DNA of 64,000 nt from Euptelea pleiosperma (lineage: Eukaryota > Streptophyta > Magnoliopsida > Ranunculales > Eupteleaceae). The position numbers and the translations under genes were made by a program. Below are positions 45,944-57,125 of the stretch, one piece after another (position 1 is the stretch's first letter; every line of letters starts with the position of its first letter). The notes under the pieces are model-generated. The model worked only from the letters and a program-made list of their open reading frames with translations. It searched no databases and had not been told where the DNA came from. The stretch is taken from positions 13,810,829 through 13,874,828 of the forward strand of contig CM068540.1 of assembly GCA_035048495.1 (NCBI GenBank), written 5' to 3'.

Positions 45944-46726
45944 CTAAGACTGAGGCTTCCAAAGACAAATTTCTCCCCTCAAACACCTTGTTGTTATGCT
46001 CTCTCTATATGCTCCAAAGATAAATTTAGGTACAATTGATGCTTCCCCAAGGATAACATCAATTATTTGGAGTCCTTGATCAACCTTAAGTAGCAATGGA
46101 TCATTTGGATCCATACCTATTATGCGGTTATACAACATAACATGAAACAAGCTAATGTTGTATCCACTTATGTTTCAAATTTGTAGAACGAATCCCTTGA
46201 AAAGGCCATCAATGCTTCTTTATTATCCGGAATGCTTGTTCAATAACATTTTGTAATGATACCTGTCATTTATTAACTAATTTCCTTATATTCTCAAGTG
46301 TTCGACCTCTATGTTCATTAATGTGATAATATGTATGACTATATAAAGCAAGAAAATTGTCATAACTAATAATAATTTGAAGACATAATTTGGTGTATCA
46401 AACATCTATAAGATAGTATGTCCCTATAATAATAATTTGAAGACATGTTTCTTTTTGTATATTATAACTTGTCATATTAACCACTATTGCAAATTGTTTA
46501 GTTTTTAACCTGGTGGGATAATAAATGAGTGGGGCATCATTAAAGTGTCGTCCAATACATGCTGGTCATGTGTAGGTCCCTGCCAACCAACAAGGACATA
46601 GATGAATTTGTGGTAAAATGAACATGTTGCTATAACATTTTGCATGATTCTAGCTTTTCTATTTCGTGTAGATTGATCCTCAATCGACATTATCTCGATA
46701 ACATATGTCACATCTAATGCTCCCAC
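45944..46726 (-). pseudogene. PIF/Harbinger nuclease (DDE_Tnp_4), broken
   Basis: From 46726 the minus strand reads MGALDVTYVIEIMSIEDQST, RNRKARIMQNVIATCSFYHK, FIYVLVGWQGPTHDQHVLDD. This matches the family pattern GALDGTH...RNRKG...NVL..C....F.YVLPGWEGS.HDSRVL. The first Asp (residue 5) and second Asp (in THDQHVL) are kept. After about 250 bp of broken sequence, NVIEQAFRIIKKH, stop, WPFQGIR at about 46250-46195 supplies the third acidic residue (normally RNVIERAFGVLKKRW). Then comes a C-terminal piece with MDPNDPLLLKVDQ (46110-46070). The protein would cut and join Harbinger elements. Stops and frame changes make it inactive. It could be a distant source of the Tourist MITEs here, but no ends are available to compare. 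Confidence 0.8.
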
Positions 46727-47974
46727 TCAATACTACTAAATAATAATAAAAATTAACTATTTTAAAATAAAATCATTTTTTAAAATAGTAATGTAATAAA
46801 TCTATGTTGGTCATGTGTTTACTTAAATAAAGGGCTAATTGAGTGTCATTGCTAAATTCTATTGGGGCTGACTGATGACTGACTTATGCATGATTCACCA
46901 CTAAACATTGGTACAAATTAACCAACTATAGATATTAGATCATAGAATAAATGACTAATAGTTTCTCAAGATTAATGAAACTAACCTTCAAGCACCCATT
47001 GCCTTATATTATGACCAATCAAGTGTAAGCACCTCATTACTCATTCTTCCACCTTAGCATCATGTAAGAAACATTCTTTGCTTGAGTAAAGAACACAATT
47101 GGTGGAAGGCATGCATTCTTATCCATAAATTGCTACGATGCAAATCGTCATTAATTGACTCGATAAATTTCTAATTTTTTAACAACTCTACTAACATGTA
47201 GTGCTCGATCTTGATATGCCTATTAATACACAAGTTGTAGCTGTTGTTGTTGTAACCATTGTAGCCAATGTAATAAATGTTGCAACCTTCATTTTCATTC
47301 CTCGTCATTTATCATTGCCATCTACAATGCATATAAAAAATATTTTTATTTTTAATGCAAATAAAAATATTGAGTCAAAATTAGAATAGAATGACCAATT
47401 TTTAATATACATCCTAACTTTTATAATGGGTTCAACAAATTTGTTCTCATCGTAAAAACAAAAAGTAATTTATAAAAAAAGAGAAAAGTATAAATTAATA
47501 AAAAATTCATTCAACAAAATAATCAAATTAGTAAGGCAAATGCAAAAATATATGTAAAGCAAGAAGAACGAATAAAAAATAATTTTGATTAATAGAAAAA
47601 AATAATATATATGAGAAAAAATTGACAAAAAAACCAAATGAACTGGTACTAAAATTAATAAAAAGGAATAGATGAAATAAAAAAATGTGAAAAGTAATAA
47701 AAAAAATATGAAGAACAGAGAACCCTAGTTTAAATAAAAAAGTTATTATGGAAGCAACAATCTCTTGATATACCAAACCATTAGAAAATAAGAAAATTAC
47801 TACAAAGAAAACATTTATTAATTAATGGAGCACAACAATAGAGAAAAATTCAGTTGCAGTATTTTCCATATAGGTAGAGCAATTCCATTAGAGCATCAAT
47901 CTATTAACGAAAACACAAGAAAGTATAAAACCACAATAAAGCACCCAATATAAACATAAGTGTCTAAGGGAAAT
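46727..47974. other. AT-rich non-coding stretch
   Basis: Probably includes the 5' part of the Harbinger relic and its flank. GTTGTAGCTGTTGTTGTTG occurs at about 47230. The low-complexity minus-strand frame at 47528-47776 is Phe/Leu-rich from AT content and not a credible gene. Confidence 0.35.
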
Positions 47975-48278
47975 TATAATACCTTAAATAGTTTTTAGGA
48001 TATTTTGAAAAAAAAAATTATGATCATTTATTTATTTATATTAAGTATTAATGCTTACTTGTATGTTAGTTGAATTATAATTACTAATGTGGGCCTTTAG
48101 GGCAAATTTATAGACTTTTCGGGCCTAAAAATGATCCTAATTAAAGCCTAGTTGATACCTATGAGTCTTAGGCCCATTTCGAACTCATTAGTAACCTAAA
48201 ATAAGACTTTTAATATGTTAATAAATTTATCCCTTTTAAAGTGATGAAAATTACTATTAATTAGTTGTTAAGAATGTT

Positions 48279-48330
48279 AGTCCCACATCGGCTAGGTGGG
48301 AAAGTTGATGGTCTTAAAAACTTATAAATA
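48279..48330 (+). promoter_or_regulatory. LTR promoter: snRNA-USE-like motif plus TATA box
   Basis: AGTCCCACATCG (48279-48290) is followed by TTATAAATA (48322-48330), a gap of 31 bp. The first motif matches the plant snRNA upstream element RTCCCACATCG exactly. It is conserved in the partner LTR at 1179-1230 although the LTRs have diverged widely, which argues that the pair is functional or was until recently. Confidence 0.55.
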
Positions 48331-48689
48331 AGGGTGAAGGCATAAGCCTCTAGGGGAGGATAAAATATTATTTTTCAAGAGAGAAAAGCTTGAAAACAAA
48401 AATTAGCCAATTCTCCAAACTTATGTGAGAGAGTTTGTGCATTTTGACTTCTCTTAAATGATTAAAAGTCTTGGATCTTTAGGTTTGACCAAGAGTTAGA
48501 TCAGCTCTCCATTAAGGTAAGTATACTTTATAATGTTGAATATATTCATCAATTATTATAGTTTTGTTAATGATTATATGATATTTTTGATGTATTATTT
48601 TGAGATTTTAATCTTATTTGTTAATCATATATGGATAAGCATTATAAATTCATATTTTTTTTTACATTTATTGTGGAAAATCATTATCC

Positions 48690-48830
48690 TTGGTGGGAAA
48701 ATCTTTGCCCTTGGTGAGAAATCGTTGCCTTTGGTTGAAAATCTTTGCCTTGGTGGAAATTCGTTGCCCTATTAGAAAGAAATGAAATCTTTGTCTTTGG
48801 TGTGAATTCATTGCCTTTGGTAGGAAGAAA
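48690..48830 (+). repeat. Short tandem repeat in LTR (TTGGTGGGAAAATCTTTGCC-like)
   Basis: About seven imperfect copies of a ~20-bp unit, alternating (A/G)AAATC(T/G)TTGCC and TTGGT(G/T). It lies inside the LTR, just downstream of its presumed transcription start. Confidence 0.65.
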
Positions 48831-50325
48831 TAAGAAATATAGTGCATTTAACATCATCATCATCATGATTGTATGTTTTTGAACAAGTTAATCTTTTTAT
48901 TGATATGGTGATTAATATGCTACGGTAATTATGATTGGATTGCCATTATTATTTTGTGTACTCGTTGTACTTTACTGGGCTCTTGCTCATGATATTACCC
49001 CGAAACATTTCAGATTTTGTCGATCTCGATAGGAAAAATACTTTGGAAGAGACGGAATCGATTGATGGCACAGAAATTGAAGAAGAGATTTTAATGCTTA
49101 AATGATTTAAGGGTTTTAATGATGTAATAATGAATTTTTTTTATGATTGGGGTCGTTGGGACCATCAATGGTTTGAATTGGTCACTTTACTTTTACTTTT
49201 AACATGTTGGATTTTTCCGACATCCTACATGGAAATATTCATAAAATATTCATACAATAATATTTTAATATGATTCTAAAGATGTTGGAACCATAATTTA
49301 ATGTAGTATTTTATTGAATTTTTTGTGATTTTATGAGTTATATAAGTAGGTGCGGTTTGGCACTAATCTTGAAATTTCTGTGCTGATTTTGCACAATCAG
49401 CACCCTTATTCTGACTTTAAATAATTTTTGCACATATTATATGACTGAATCTGATTAAGAAAAAAATACGAAAGTTGTAGGTTTTTAAGTTACCTTTCCA
49501 TCTATATATAGTGTGTCAATAGATTCGATAAGACATATTCTATAGAGTCATTTTACTAAGAAGATGTCAGAACTACCTGATTGCAAAATATCTAATTTTT
49601 ACAAACCTTTGTCTTAATTTTTCCCTAAGTTGTAAAATAGGACCCTATGATTTTTATTACATGTAAATTTAGTTTATTTTGAGTAGATAAAAACTTATAT
49701 GTTATTTGCTTGATTTGGATTCCGATCAAAACTGTAAAAATTAATACAAATGAAAAATCTTACTTTTTACCTATTTTTGACGGTTACCATTGGGGTTGAA
49801 TGGAGAGTGGAGAACTGACTCCAAAAATTTGTAAATGTCATTCTTAGCTAAAGTGCCTTTGTTAAAATTGTATCTTATGATTTTTAGAATAAAACTCTTG
49901 AAAAAAATGATTTTTTTGACATACTTTGAATTCTGACCAAAAGTTGACTGTTTTCCTTAGAATCGCGAAAATTAAATTTCAAAACTATTTTAAATGAATG
50001 TTTTGGCTTAAGTGCTTTAACAAAAGATGTTTGATATAAATATTAGGTAATTATAGAGACTCTAATTAGTGATTTTGACATAAATTAAAATTTGACTTTG
50101 ATTTTGACTTTGGTTATTTCACCGTAGTAACTTGTTTACGCTTCCGCATTATTTTGACTATTGGAACTGAGCTATTCGTCATCGATCATGATGATGATTC
50201 ATGTGTTTTATTTTACTTTTATTTAGTAATTTATTTTTATCACACCTTGGATCTTGGGTAAATGGGCTAATCCATAGGCATTCGGGTTCAATTTGGGTGC
50301 CCGAATTCGGGGCGTGAATGTAACA

Positions 50326-51999
50326 ATCTAAACACCAATAATATTGCAATTCTAATAAAAATAACACTTTTATTTTACTTATTAACGGACGAAGGCCGTT
50401 CTTGCATGCCTCACGCTAAACCCCTAATATTTTAAAAATACCACTGTCTAACTTATTTATTCTACTTATGACAATGACTCATTTTAAGATTTTTACAGTC
50501 ATTATGCACTCTTACTAATATATCCTACTTCTCTTTACTCTTCGAGAGACTTTGACTATTCCTCTTTATCTATCTTTAATAATCTAAAACATTCATCTTC
50601 ATCTCTTACACTCCATAGTAGAATCAGGCTCCAATTTTTCTTTCTGACTACTTATTTCAATAAAAAAATAATCTATACCTAGCATAGGTATCACAATACA
50701 ATGACCCATAACTTAAATAAATAAAATTATCTAATATAAGTGCAATATAATAATAGAACACCGATTAAAATGCAACAACAATGCAACAATCTATAGTTAT
50801 AAGTAAAGAAATCATCTAGCACAACTTGAATTAATACAACTCAACACTAAATATTTTATAATAAATTAAACAACTAATACATCCAATGCATTATTATATA
50901 AATTAGAAACCTATAAAGCCATAAATACACTACTTTATATAATCATTCGATACAACATTGCACATAGAGCACTTAAACCCTATAAAACATAATACACCAT
51001 TGCATATATGTAATAACAATGGTTGATAAAAAAATTCTTGATTAAAATAAAAAATATAACATAACCTATATATCGAGCACCGCAATAATTAAACCTATTA
51101 ATTAACATAATCTACATTGAATTTCAACATAAGCATTTCCATTACAATTTAAGTAGCTTCAACTAAAAGAAGATCATGATATTGATCAAAAGATTATAAG
51201 AAACTTAACAATAAATTTTAATTCTCATAAATATGATATCACCCAATTCCAAAAACCACCCATGCACCACATGTATATAGCAACAAAAAAACTACCAAAA
51301 AATATGAATCCTCCAGTTGATCTACTTATACAAGACCTTGCTCAAAGTTTTCACATTGAACAACTCTAACTCATGAATTAAACAAAATCACATTGAACTA
51401 ATGAATATGATAATAAGAAAACCCAAGTCATATTTTCTTATTCAAACCACTTCAAATGATTTATCATAGCAAAAATTTTAAATTAGAAAGATGAAAACCA
51501 CTCTAAAATACATATTTTACCCTATCTCCCAGTATTCTTATCTTATTATAAATGAAAAAAATCAAATAACAAACCCATTCCATGTTTTCTAGGTAAATTT
51601 TTACTTAAATATAATATCAAATACTATAAAGCAAGAAAGCAAAATTACCCATGACCTAGTTCAAAATATTGAGACATAAATTATCTTAAGTAACCCAAGT
51701 ATCAAAATATATGAAATGCATATTATAATCAACATCGAATTTAAAATTTTATGGTTTCAACCATTGTGCCATGTATCAAAATAATAGTTTTATTTATGAA
51801 ATAAAAAATTAAAATAAATATAAAAAATAAAAAATCATATCCATTTATATGGTCATTCTAACTTTTTATAAATCAAAAAAATTAGATGAGAAACTCATTT
51901 TCCTAACCTCGTTTTAGCTTCAAAACAATATCAAACACTTCATATATAATTGTAAAAAATTAAATTGAGCAAATACCTAGTTTGATCTTCTAGAGATGT
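50326..51999. other. AT-rich repeat-like stretch, target of LTR B
   Basis: No gene. It has 75-80 percent A+T by eye, with many ATAT, AATAAA and CAATA words, and starts ATCTAAACACCAATAATATT directly after the LTR. It stops at LTR B (52000) and seems to go on at 59103 with similar composition. It may be an older LTR-type or other repeat, but I could not find both ends. Confidence 0.4.
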
Positions 52000-52963
52000 T
52001 GAAATTAGTATTTTTCGGTGTCGTCAGTTCGAAAATCCTAGATCTCAACAATATTTGTAATTCCAATTCACTTTAAATCATGCAAATAAGTAGACTTGCA
52101 CATTGGCTTGTGTCGGATATCGTCCGCACTCGGGGTTAGGGCAAATAGTGGAACAAATTAAAGAAAAATGCTGTTAGAATTATTGAGGGATGAGAGTGGT
52201 GGTAGATTGGATTAAAACATTCTTGATTCGTGTTTTCAAATAAATCTATTAAAGCAAAAATAAGATAATAATGTAAGACAATTAAAAGTAGAATTTAGTA
52301 ATGAAATTAAACAAGGACACTTTTATTCATATAAATGGTTCTACAATGCATTTAAATCAAATAATTAAAATGAAACTAGAAAGCTATTTCGAGAGAGAAA
52401 GAGGGCTTTAGAGAGAGTTCTAGAGAGAGAAAGTAAGAAAATGACCAAATTATAAAGAGAGAGAAGGAGTTTAGAGAGAGAAAATGAAATGAAAGATAGG
52501 TAGAGAGAGAAGTATAAGAGGTAGGCAGAGAAACCTAGAGAGAGATAATTACCTTGTGGTCTTACCGTGGGTGATGGCCGGAGATAGACTTGGAAGACTT
52601 CGAATTGCATTTACCGTCACTTAATAATCGGCCAAGGGTGGAATGGAGGTGCTTCCTGGAAATGGTATAGCATGTGGCGCACAAGTCCAACCTTGAGTTC
52701 CCAAGTTTGGAACCGTGAAGGAGAAATGGTGGAGGCGTGCTTGTGGGCTGCCTCTTGGTGGTAGCTTTGGCTTGGAGATGAAGAGCAAGATGCAGCAACT
52801 ATGGTTGCTGGTCTTGAAGAAGAAGTAGTTGGCACCCAAAGAGCAGCGAGGGAGGAACGATGAAGGTGACTGTGAAAGAGAAGGAGGAGGTTGCTGGCAG
52901 GAATTGTTGAGGAAGATGCACTGGTGCAGCACGTGGTTGGTGAAATTCAAACCTGCAAGGAGG

Positions 52964-52983
52964 AAGAAGAAGAAGAAGAAGAA
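52964..52983. repeat. (GAA)n run in LTR B
   Basis: A short AGAAGAAGAAGAAGAAGAA tract gives poly-Glu/poly-Ser frames on opposite strands. It is useful as a warning against gene calls in this region. Confidence 0.85.
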
Positions 52984-54330
52984 CTGGCTGGTGTTGCAGT
53001 CCAGCAACACCCCTTAGAAGAAGGTGGAAGGCTTGCAAGAGATCGTCGGAGCACTTGCAGGTTCGACCTGCTTGAGGTGTGTGGGTTGTGGTGCACACTG
53101 TGCACTTGAAGAAGAAGCCGTTCGTTGCTTGTAGTTATAGGGAGCACACTCTTGGCGATCAACAGTAAACCACCACCTGCAACGCTGACGATGCAGTACA
53201 ACAAGGCTACATAGTGGTGAGCAAATGTGAGGAAGGTGGAGGAGATGAGGAGAAGGGCGGTAGTAAAAAGGTGAGAGAGAAAGGCAGCAAAGAAAAGATG
53301 CACGTTATAGATGATGGCGGTGATGGTGGCTGGCGTTGGGCGGTGCTGCTTGCAAGTGGGAGCACCAGGCAGAAGCACCAGCAGTCCTCCTCTTGGATCA
53401 CGGTCATGAGAACCTTCAAGGGAAGGTAGGAGTAGCAACAAATGTTGGAGGAATGCCAACAGGTGGGGCCGTTCTCAATGGAGAACGTGGAAGGAGAGTG
53501 AAGGTGATGACCGGCTTCTCACAAGGGATGATGGTGGAGACGGCTTGGTTTAGAGAAGAGGAAGGGAGAATGGGAGAGAAAGTGGGATGCCAAGAGATAG
53601 GCTTCTTGCAAAGAGGGCTGACAGCTGGCGCTCGTTTTCTCCAAAAGAGAATATGTGGGGTTTTTTTTTGGGTTAGGGTTTGTCTTCCCATTTTAAACCA
53701 AGGGGGAGGTGTCCCTTGATTGAGCTACCATTGGATCATCCATCGATAGATGAGATGCTCTTAACGGTTTTAAAATCGTGGAGGAGAGAGAGAGAGGGAT
53801 GTACCACGGTTTTTGAAAAGTCTTGGTTGTCAAATCCCAGGAATACTTAGTTCTTCGGTAATGATATTTTTATATATGTTGCTGTGCCTCAAATCAACTG
53901 AAGACTAAAGTGTCAAAGGTCAAGTGGACTTCGACAAAACAAACCAAAGAAGGATTAAAGCTGAAAAAAGATAACCCAAGTGTTCAAGATCTACTGAAGA
54001 CAAAGTCAAGATTATCAAGTTCAACTGAAGATAAAGTCAAGTGATCAAGCTCAACTAAAGACAAAGTTAAAAGCTCAAGTACGTTCTCACTCAACGAATG
54101 TTCAACTATGAAGAAACTCGTGTTGCGGTTAATATTTGAGAGTAAAACCGCATGTTGCCAACAGATATTGATTTATCCTAGATGGTTAAGTGTTTGTTAG
54201 GGATTGTTCGTGCGACGAGAAGAGAAATTCTCAGAAATTCGATTATGGACAAAACTGTTCGGCCGACCCTAACTCTCGAGTTTGAGAAATTTGGCTGAAA
54301 GCCGGAGCGAGCGATCGACTAAAGGCTCGG

Positions 54331-57070
54331 TGAAAGTAAGATTTTTCCGCGTCGTTGGTTACGGAAACCTAACTTCAACACATTTGTATCTTTTCTGATT
54401 TAATTCCTGCAAAAATAGTAATTCTTGCACAGTGGGAAGTTTCGGATGTCGATCCGCACTCGGGTTTAGTTAACGCAATCAAGAACATAAAATGACGGAT
54501 TTTTGCCAGAAAATGCCAGAAATTCATGGATGGAGGGGTGAGAATGGTGGTTAAGGAATTAAAAACAAAATTTCTTTTTGAGAACTTGTGATTTATCAGG
54601 ATTAATAAAGAACTAAAAGAGAAAATGCATGAAATAAATGTTCCATTAAGACAGCTAAAAAGAAACCAAACTTGAACTCTCATTAATCAAAGCATAGTGT
54701 TGTTACATATCTAAAATCAAAAGTGCTTGTAAACAAATAAAGAAGATCTAACTAGAAAGCAAAGAGGAGGAATAGGGAGATGTAAGGAGGAACTAGAGAG
54801 AATGGGATTAAGAGGAAGATAATAGATTACCTTACCACTTTAATGGACTAGTTTGCTTGATGAGGCTGCTACCAGTGGGTGCACTTAGAAAAGCATGGTG
54901 ACGATGGCTATTGTAGATCACTACAGGGGACGAGGTGCTCACAGCAAATGAGAGATGCGATTTTGAATTAAGGAGAATGAGTTGTTGTGACCAGCCTGCT
55001 AGTGGTCAGATTCCTTGAAGGGGATGGAGTGGTTGCTTGCTGTAGAGAGGTTGAATACCGGTGGTGTCTAGGGCTGCTTGATGGAGACGAACATGGTGAC
55101 CGCGGCAAGGAAAACCCACTGCAAATGGTGTTCTTCGATTGAAGATTGCAAGATTGCAAGATACAAGACCTATAACTTGCAACTAGGTGTTGCAGGCTGC
55201 GTGGTAGTGGTTGCTGGCAATGCAAGATGGTGGAGCAAGGTGAAGCTTACGTTGCAGGCAGTGTCGCAACAGGCGGAAAGGAGCTCTTGGTACACATGGT
55301 GATTGAGGAGGAGGTGCCACGTGATAAGTTCGCCGGAGGTACAGCAGGCGGAGGCGCAGATGGATGCAATGATTGTTGCTTCAGGGTAGCAACTGTGGAA
55401 GGTGATGGCTGAGGCGGAGGCGAGCTTTAGGCGACTGTTTGGTACTTGCAGAGGCAGAGCAAGGAACAGAAGATGAAGGAGGCAGAGCTGGTCCGGGCGG
55501 AGTTAGGAGGCGCCCAGAAGTTTCAGGCGTTGGAGGTGGAGGACTGGTGAATGTCAACCAGTCCGCCAAAGGAAGGAGACAGGAAGTAGGGCAGAGAACG
55601 GGTAGCAAGGGAAGAAAGGAAAGGAATAAGAGAAGGAAGAAGAAGAAGGAGCACACAGCTTGTGGGGACGGTGGTGGAAAACGCCGGAGAAAATGGAGTT
55701 CTCCGGCGATTGGTTTTTTTTTTTTTTTACCGTGTTGCACGCAGCAACAGGAGGAGCAAGGTGGGCGTTGGGCGTTGGGCGGACAAGTAGGGGGTGAAGC
55801 ATAAGAGAAGGAGGAAGAAGGGGGAACCAGACAGACGGCCGGAGTTGCTGCTGCAACTCCGGTGAGGACGTGAAAGAGAAGATGAAGAAGAAGATGATGA
55901 AGAGGGAGGAGAAATGGCCAAGAGAGGGGAAGAAGGGGCAGGATGTTTTGGGGAAAAGATTTTTGAAGAGAAGGAAGGGGGATTAGGGTTCCAAAGAACC
56001 CTTCTCCTTCCCCTTTTAAAGCTCCCTAGTTTCCATTAATGGAAATTAGGGAATTTTTGAAATAAAAAAATAATTTTTTTTTAAAGTAAAACACTACTTT
56101 TCTTTGGGGAATGTCCCCATTTAGTGGACCCCCCATTTTTTAAAATTTAATTAAAATTATTTGAAAATTCACGGGGTCCACTAACTGGTCGGACATCGGG
56201 TCGATGATGATGGGCCCGGCTACTGGCCCACATGGATTGATGATGTCCATCGTCTCACAAGATGATGTGACAGACAGTCTGATGGCGATCGGATGGATGG
56301 TGACTTGATTGGGACCCAGATTGGTAGATCGACGGATCTAGAGAGATCCAACGGTCTGATTGAAGATCCAACGATCCGATGGAAGATCCAACGGTCAAAA
56401 AGCTAAGGAAGATGAGATAGAGCCGATGGGCAGGAGTTCTGGGGTTAGGTCAGTAGATTCGAGGACCGAGAGATGAAGAGAGAGAAAGAATAAGGAGAGA
56501 TGAGAGAGAAAATATCAAAAAAATGGAGATAAAAGTATTGGCAGAGGGTCTGGAACCCTGGTCTTCACTGTGACCATCCTCACGCTTCTCCAGTAGAGTA
56601 GACTATCATTCTTTGCTGACTCATGTGGCTTTAAACGCTTTGGTCCGTCTTTTGGTCATTGGCTCTCCTACTCTCCTACCTACTCTCTTCGTTCTTTGGG
56701 CCAGCTTTTTGGTTTTCTTATTCAGCCCATATTTGGCCCATATCTTCTAGTCATAGCATGTGGGCTCTTTAAGCTTTGATAATGGGCTTTCCTGATCGAT
56801 GTGGGATTGCAAGTCTCGAGAATTGTCCCATCGGGGTTTCCTGCGACAGAAGAATCGTGTAATGAGACTTTATCAGAACGACTCAATGTCTAGACTTCCA
56901 AAAATGTGTTTAATGCATGCAAATATACCATTTCGTCCAGAAAAGTGTGTTCTACGCAACAAAAGAGACTCTTACATAGAAAAGTAGATAAATAGAGCAT
57001 TTTAACGTAGGAGAATGCAATAACGCTAAAAGGATAATTGCTTAAAATAAGCACTTTTGAGCGAATATCA
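54331..57070. mobile_element. LTR C: intact solo LTR, 2.74 kb, 5-bp duplication
   Basis: TGAAAGTAAGATTTTTCCGC ... TTTTGAGCGAATATCA, flanked by the identical CTCGG (54326-54330 and 57071-57075). It is the only full-length, uninterrupted copy of the A/B/C family here. It has the GATGTCGATCCGCACTCGGG block (54446), GA-rich tracts, a long GGTGG/GCAGG-rich middle and a CCCCTTTTAAAGCTCCCTAG stretch (56009). It also has a tandem GATCCAACGGTC-type region (56340-56395) and the conserved right third. No gag, pol or primer site is present. Orientation is uncertain; the reverse strand start TGATATTCGCTCAAAAGTGC looks like a conventional LTR start. It is the youngest layer of the nest. Confidence 0.92.
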
Positions 57071-57125
57071 CTCGGTCGACTGAGGTCCGGTCGATCGGCC
57101 ATCGATGCGGTCGACCCGCCCATTT
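57071..57125 (+). repeat. GGTCGACC motif cluster in Copia LTR
   Basis: CTCGGTCGACTGAGG, CCGGTCGATCGG and GCGGTCGACCCGCC follow in 55 bp. The sister LTR has the same kind of cluster at 2190-2330. These GC-rich palindromes stand out against the AT-rich background. Confidence 0.7.

Larger units (their letters stand above)
47975..50325 (+). mobile_element. Gypsy-type LTR, about 2.35 kb, diverged
   Basis: The start TATAATACCTTAAATAG corresponds to the TGTAACACCCTGAACATC start of the LTR at 1528. The end CGAATTCGGGGCGTGAATGTAACA-like stretch (50302-50325) gives the near-palindromic close of this family. In between are AGTCCCACATCGG, a TATAAATA box, AGAGAGTTTGTGC and a run of GGTGGAAAATC/TTTGCC repeats (48690-48830). 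A CTTTACTGGGCTCTTGCTC stretch with TATTACCCCGAAACATTTCAG follows at about 48970-49015, typical of the 3' half of plant Gypsy LTRs. No second LTR or coding region is adjacent; probably a solo LTR. Flanking bases GAAAT and ATCTA do not match. Confidence 0.68.

Noticed and set aside
47528..47776. 82-codon Phe/Leu-rich minus-strand frame as a membrane protein
   Set aside because: Composition follows from AT-rich sequence; no start context, neighbours or family pattern.
52562..53719. Several 60-170-codon frames on both strands (for example 52947-53459 minus and 53336-53719 plus)
   Set aside because: They overlap each other on opposite strands, are Ser/Leu/Pro- or Gly/Glu-rich from GA and GGTGG words, have no domain, and lie inside LTR B. 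The homologous parts of LTR A and LTR C do not keep the same frames.
55381..55921. 100-121-codon frames in the middle of LTR C
   Set aside because: Low-complexity products of the LTR's GC-richer centre on both strands; not conserved in LTR A or LTR B.
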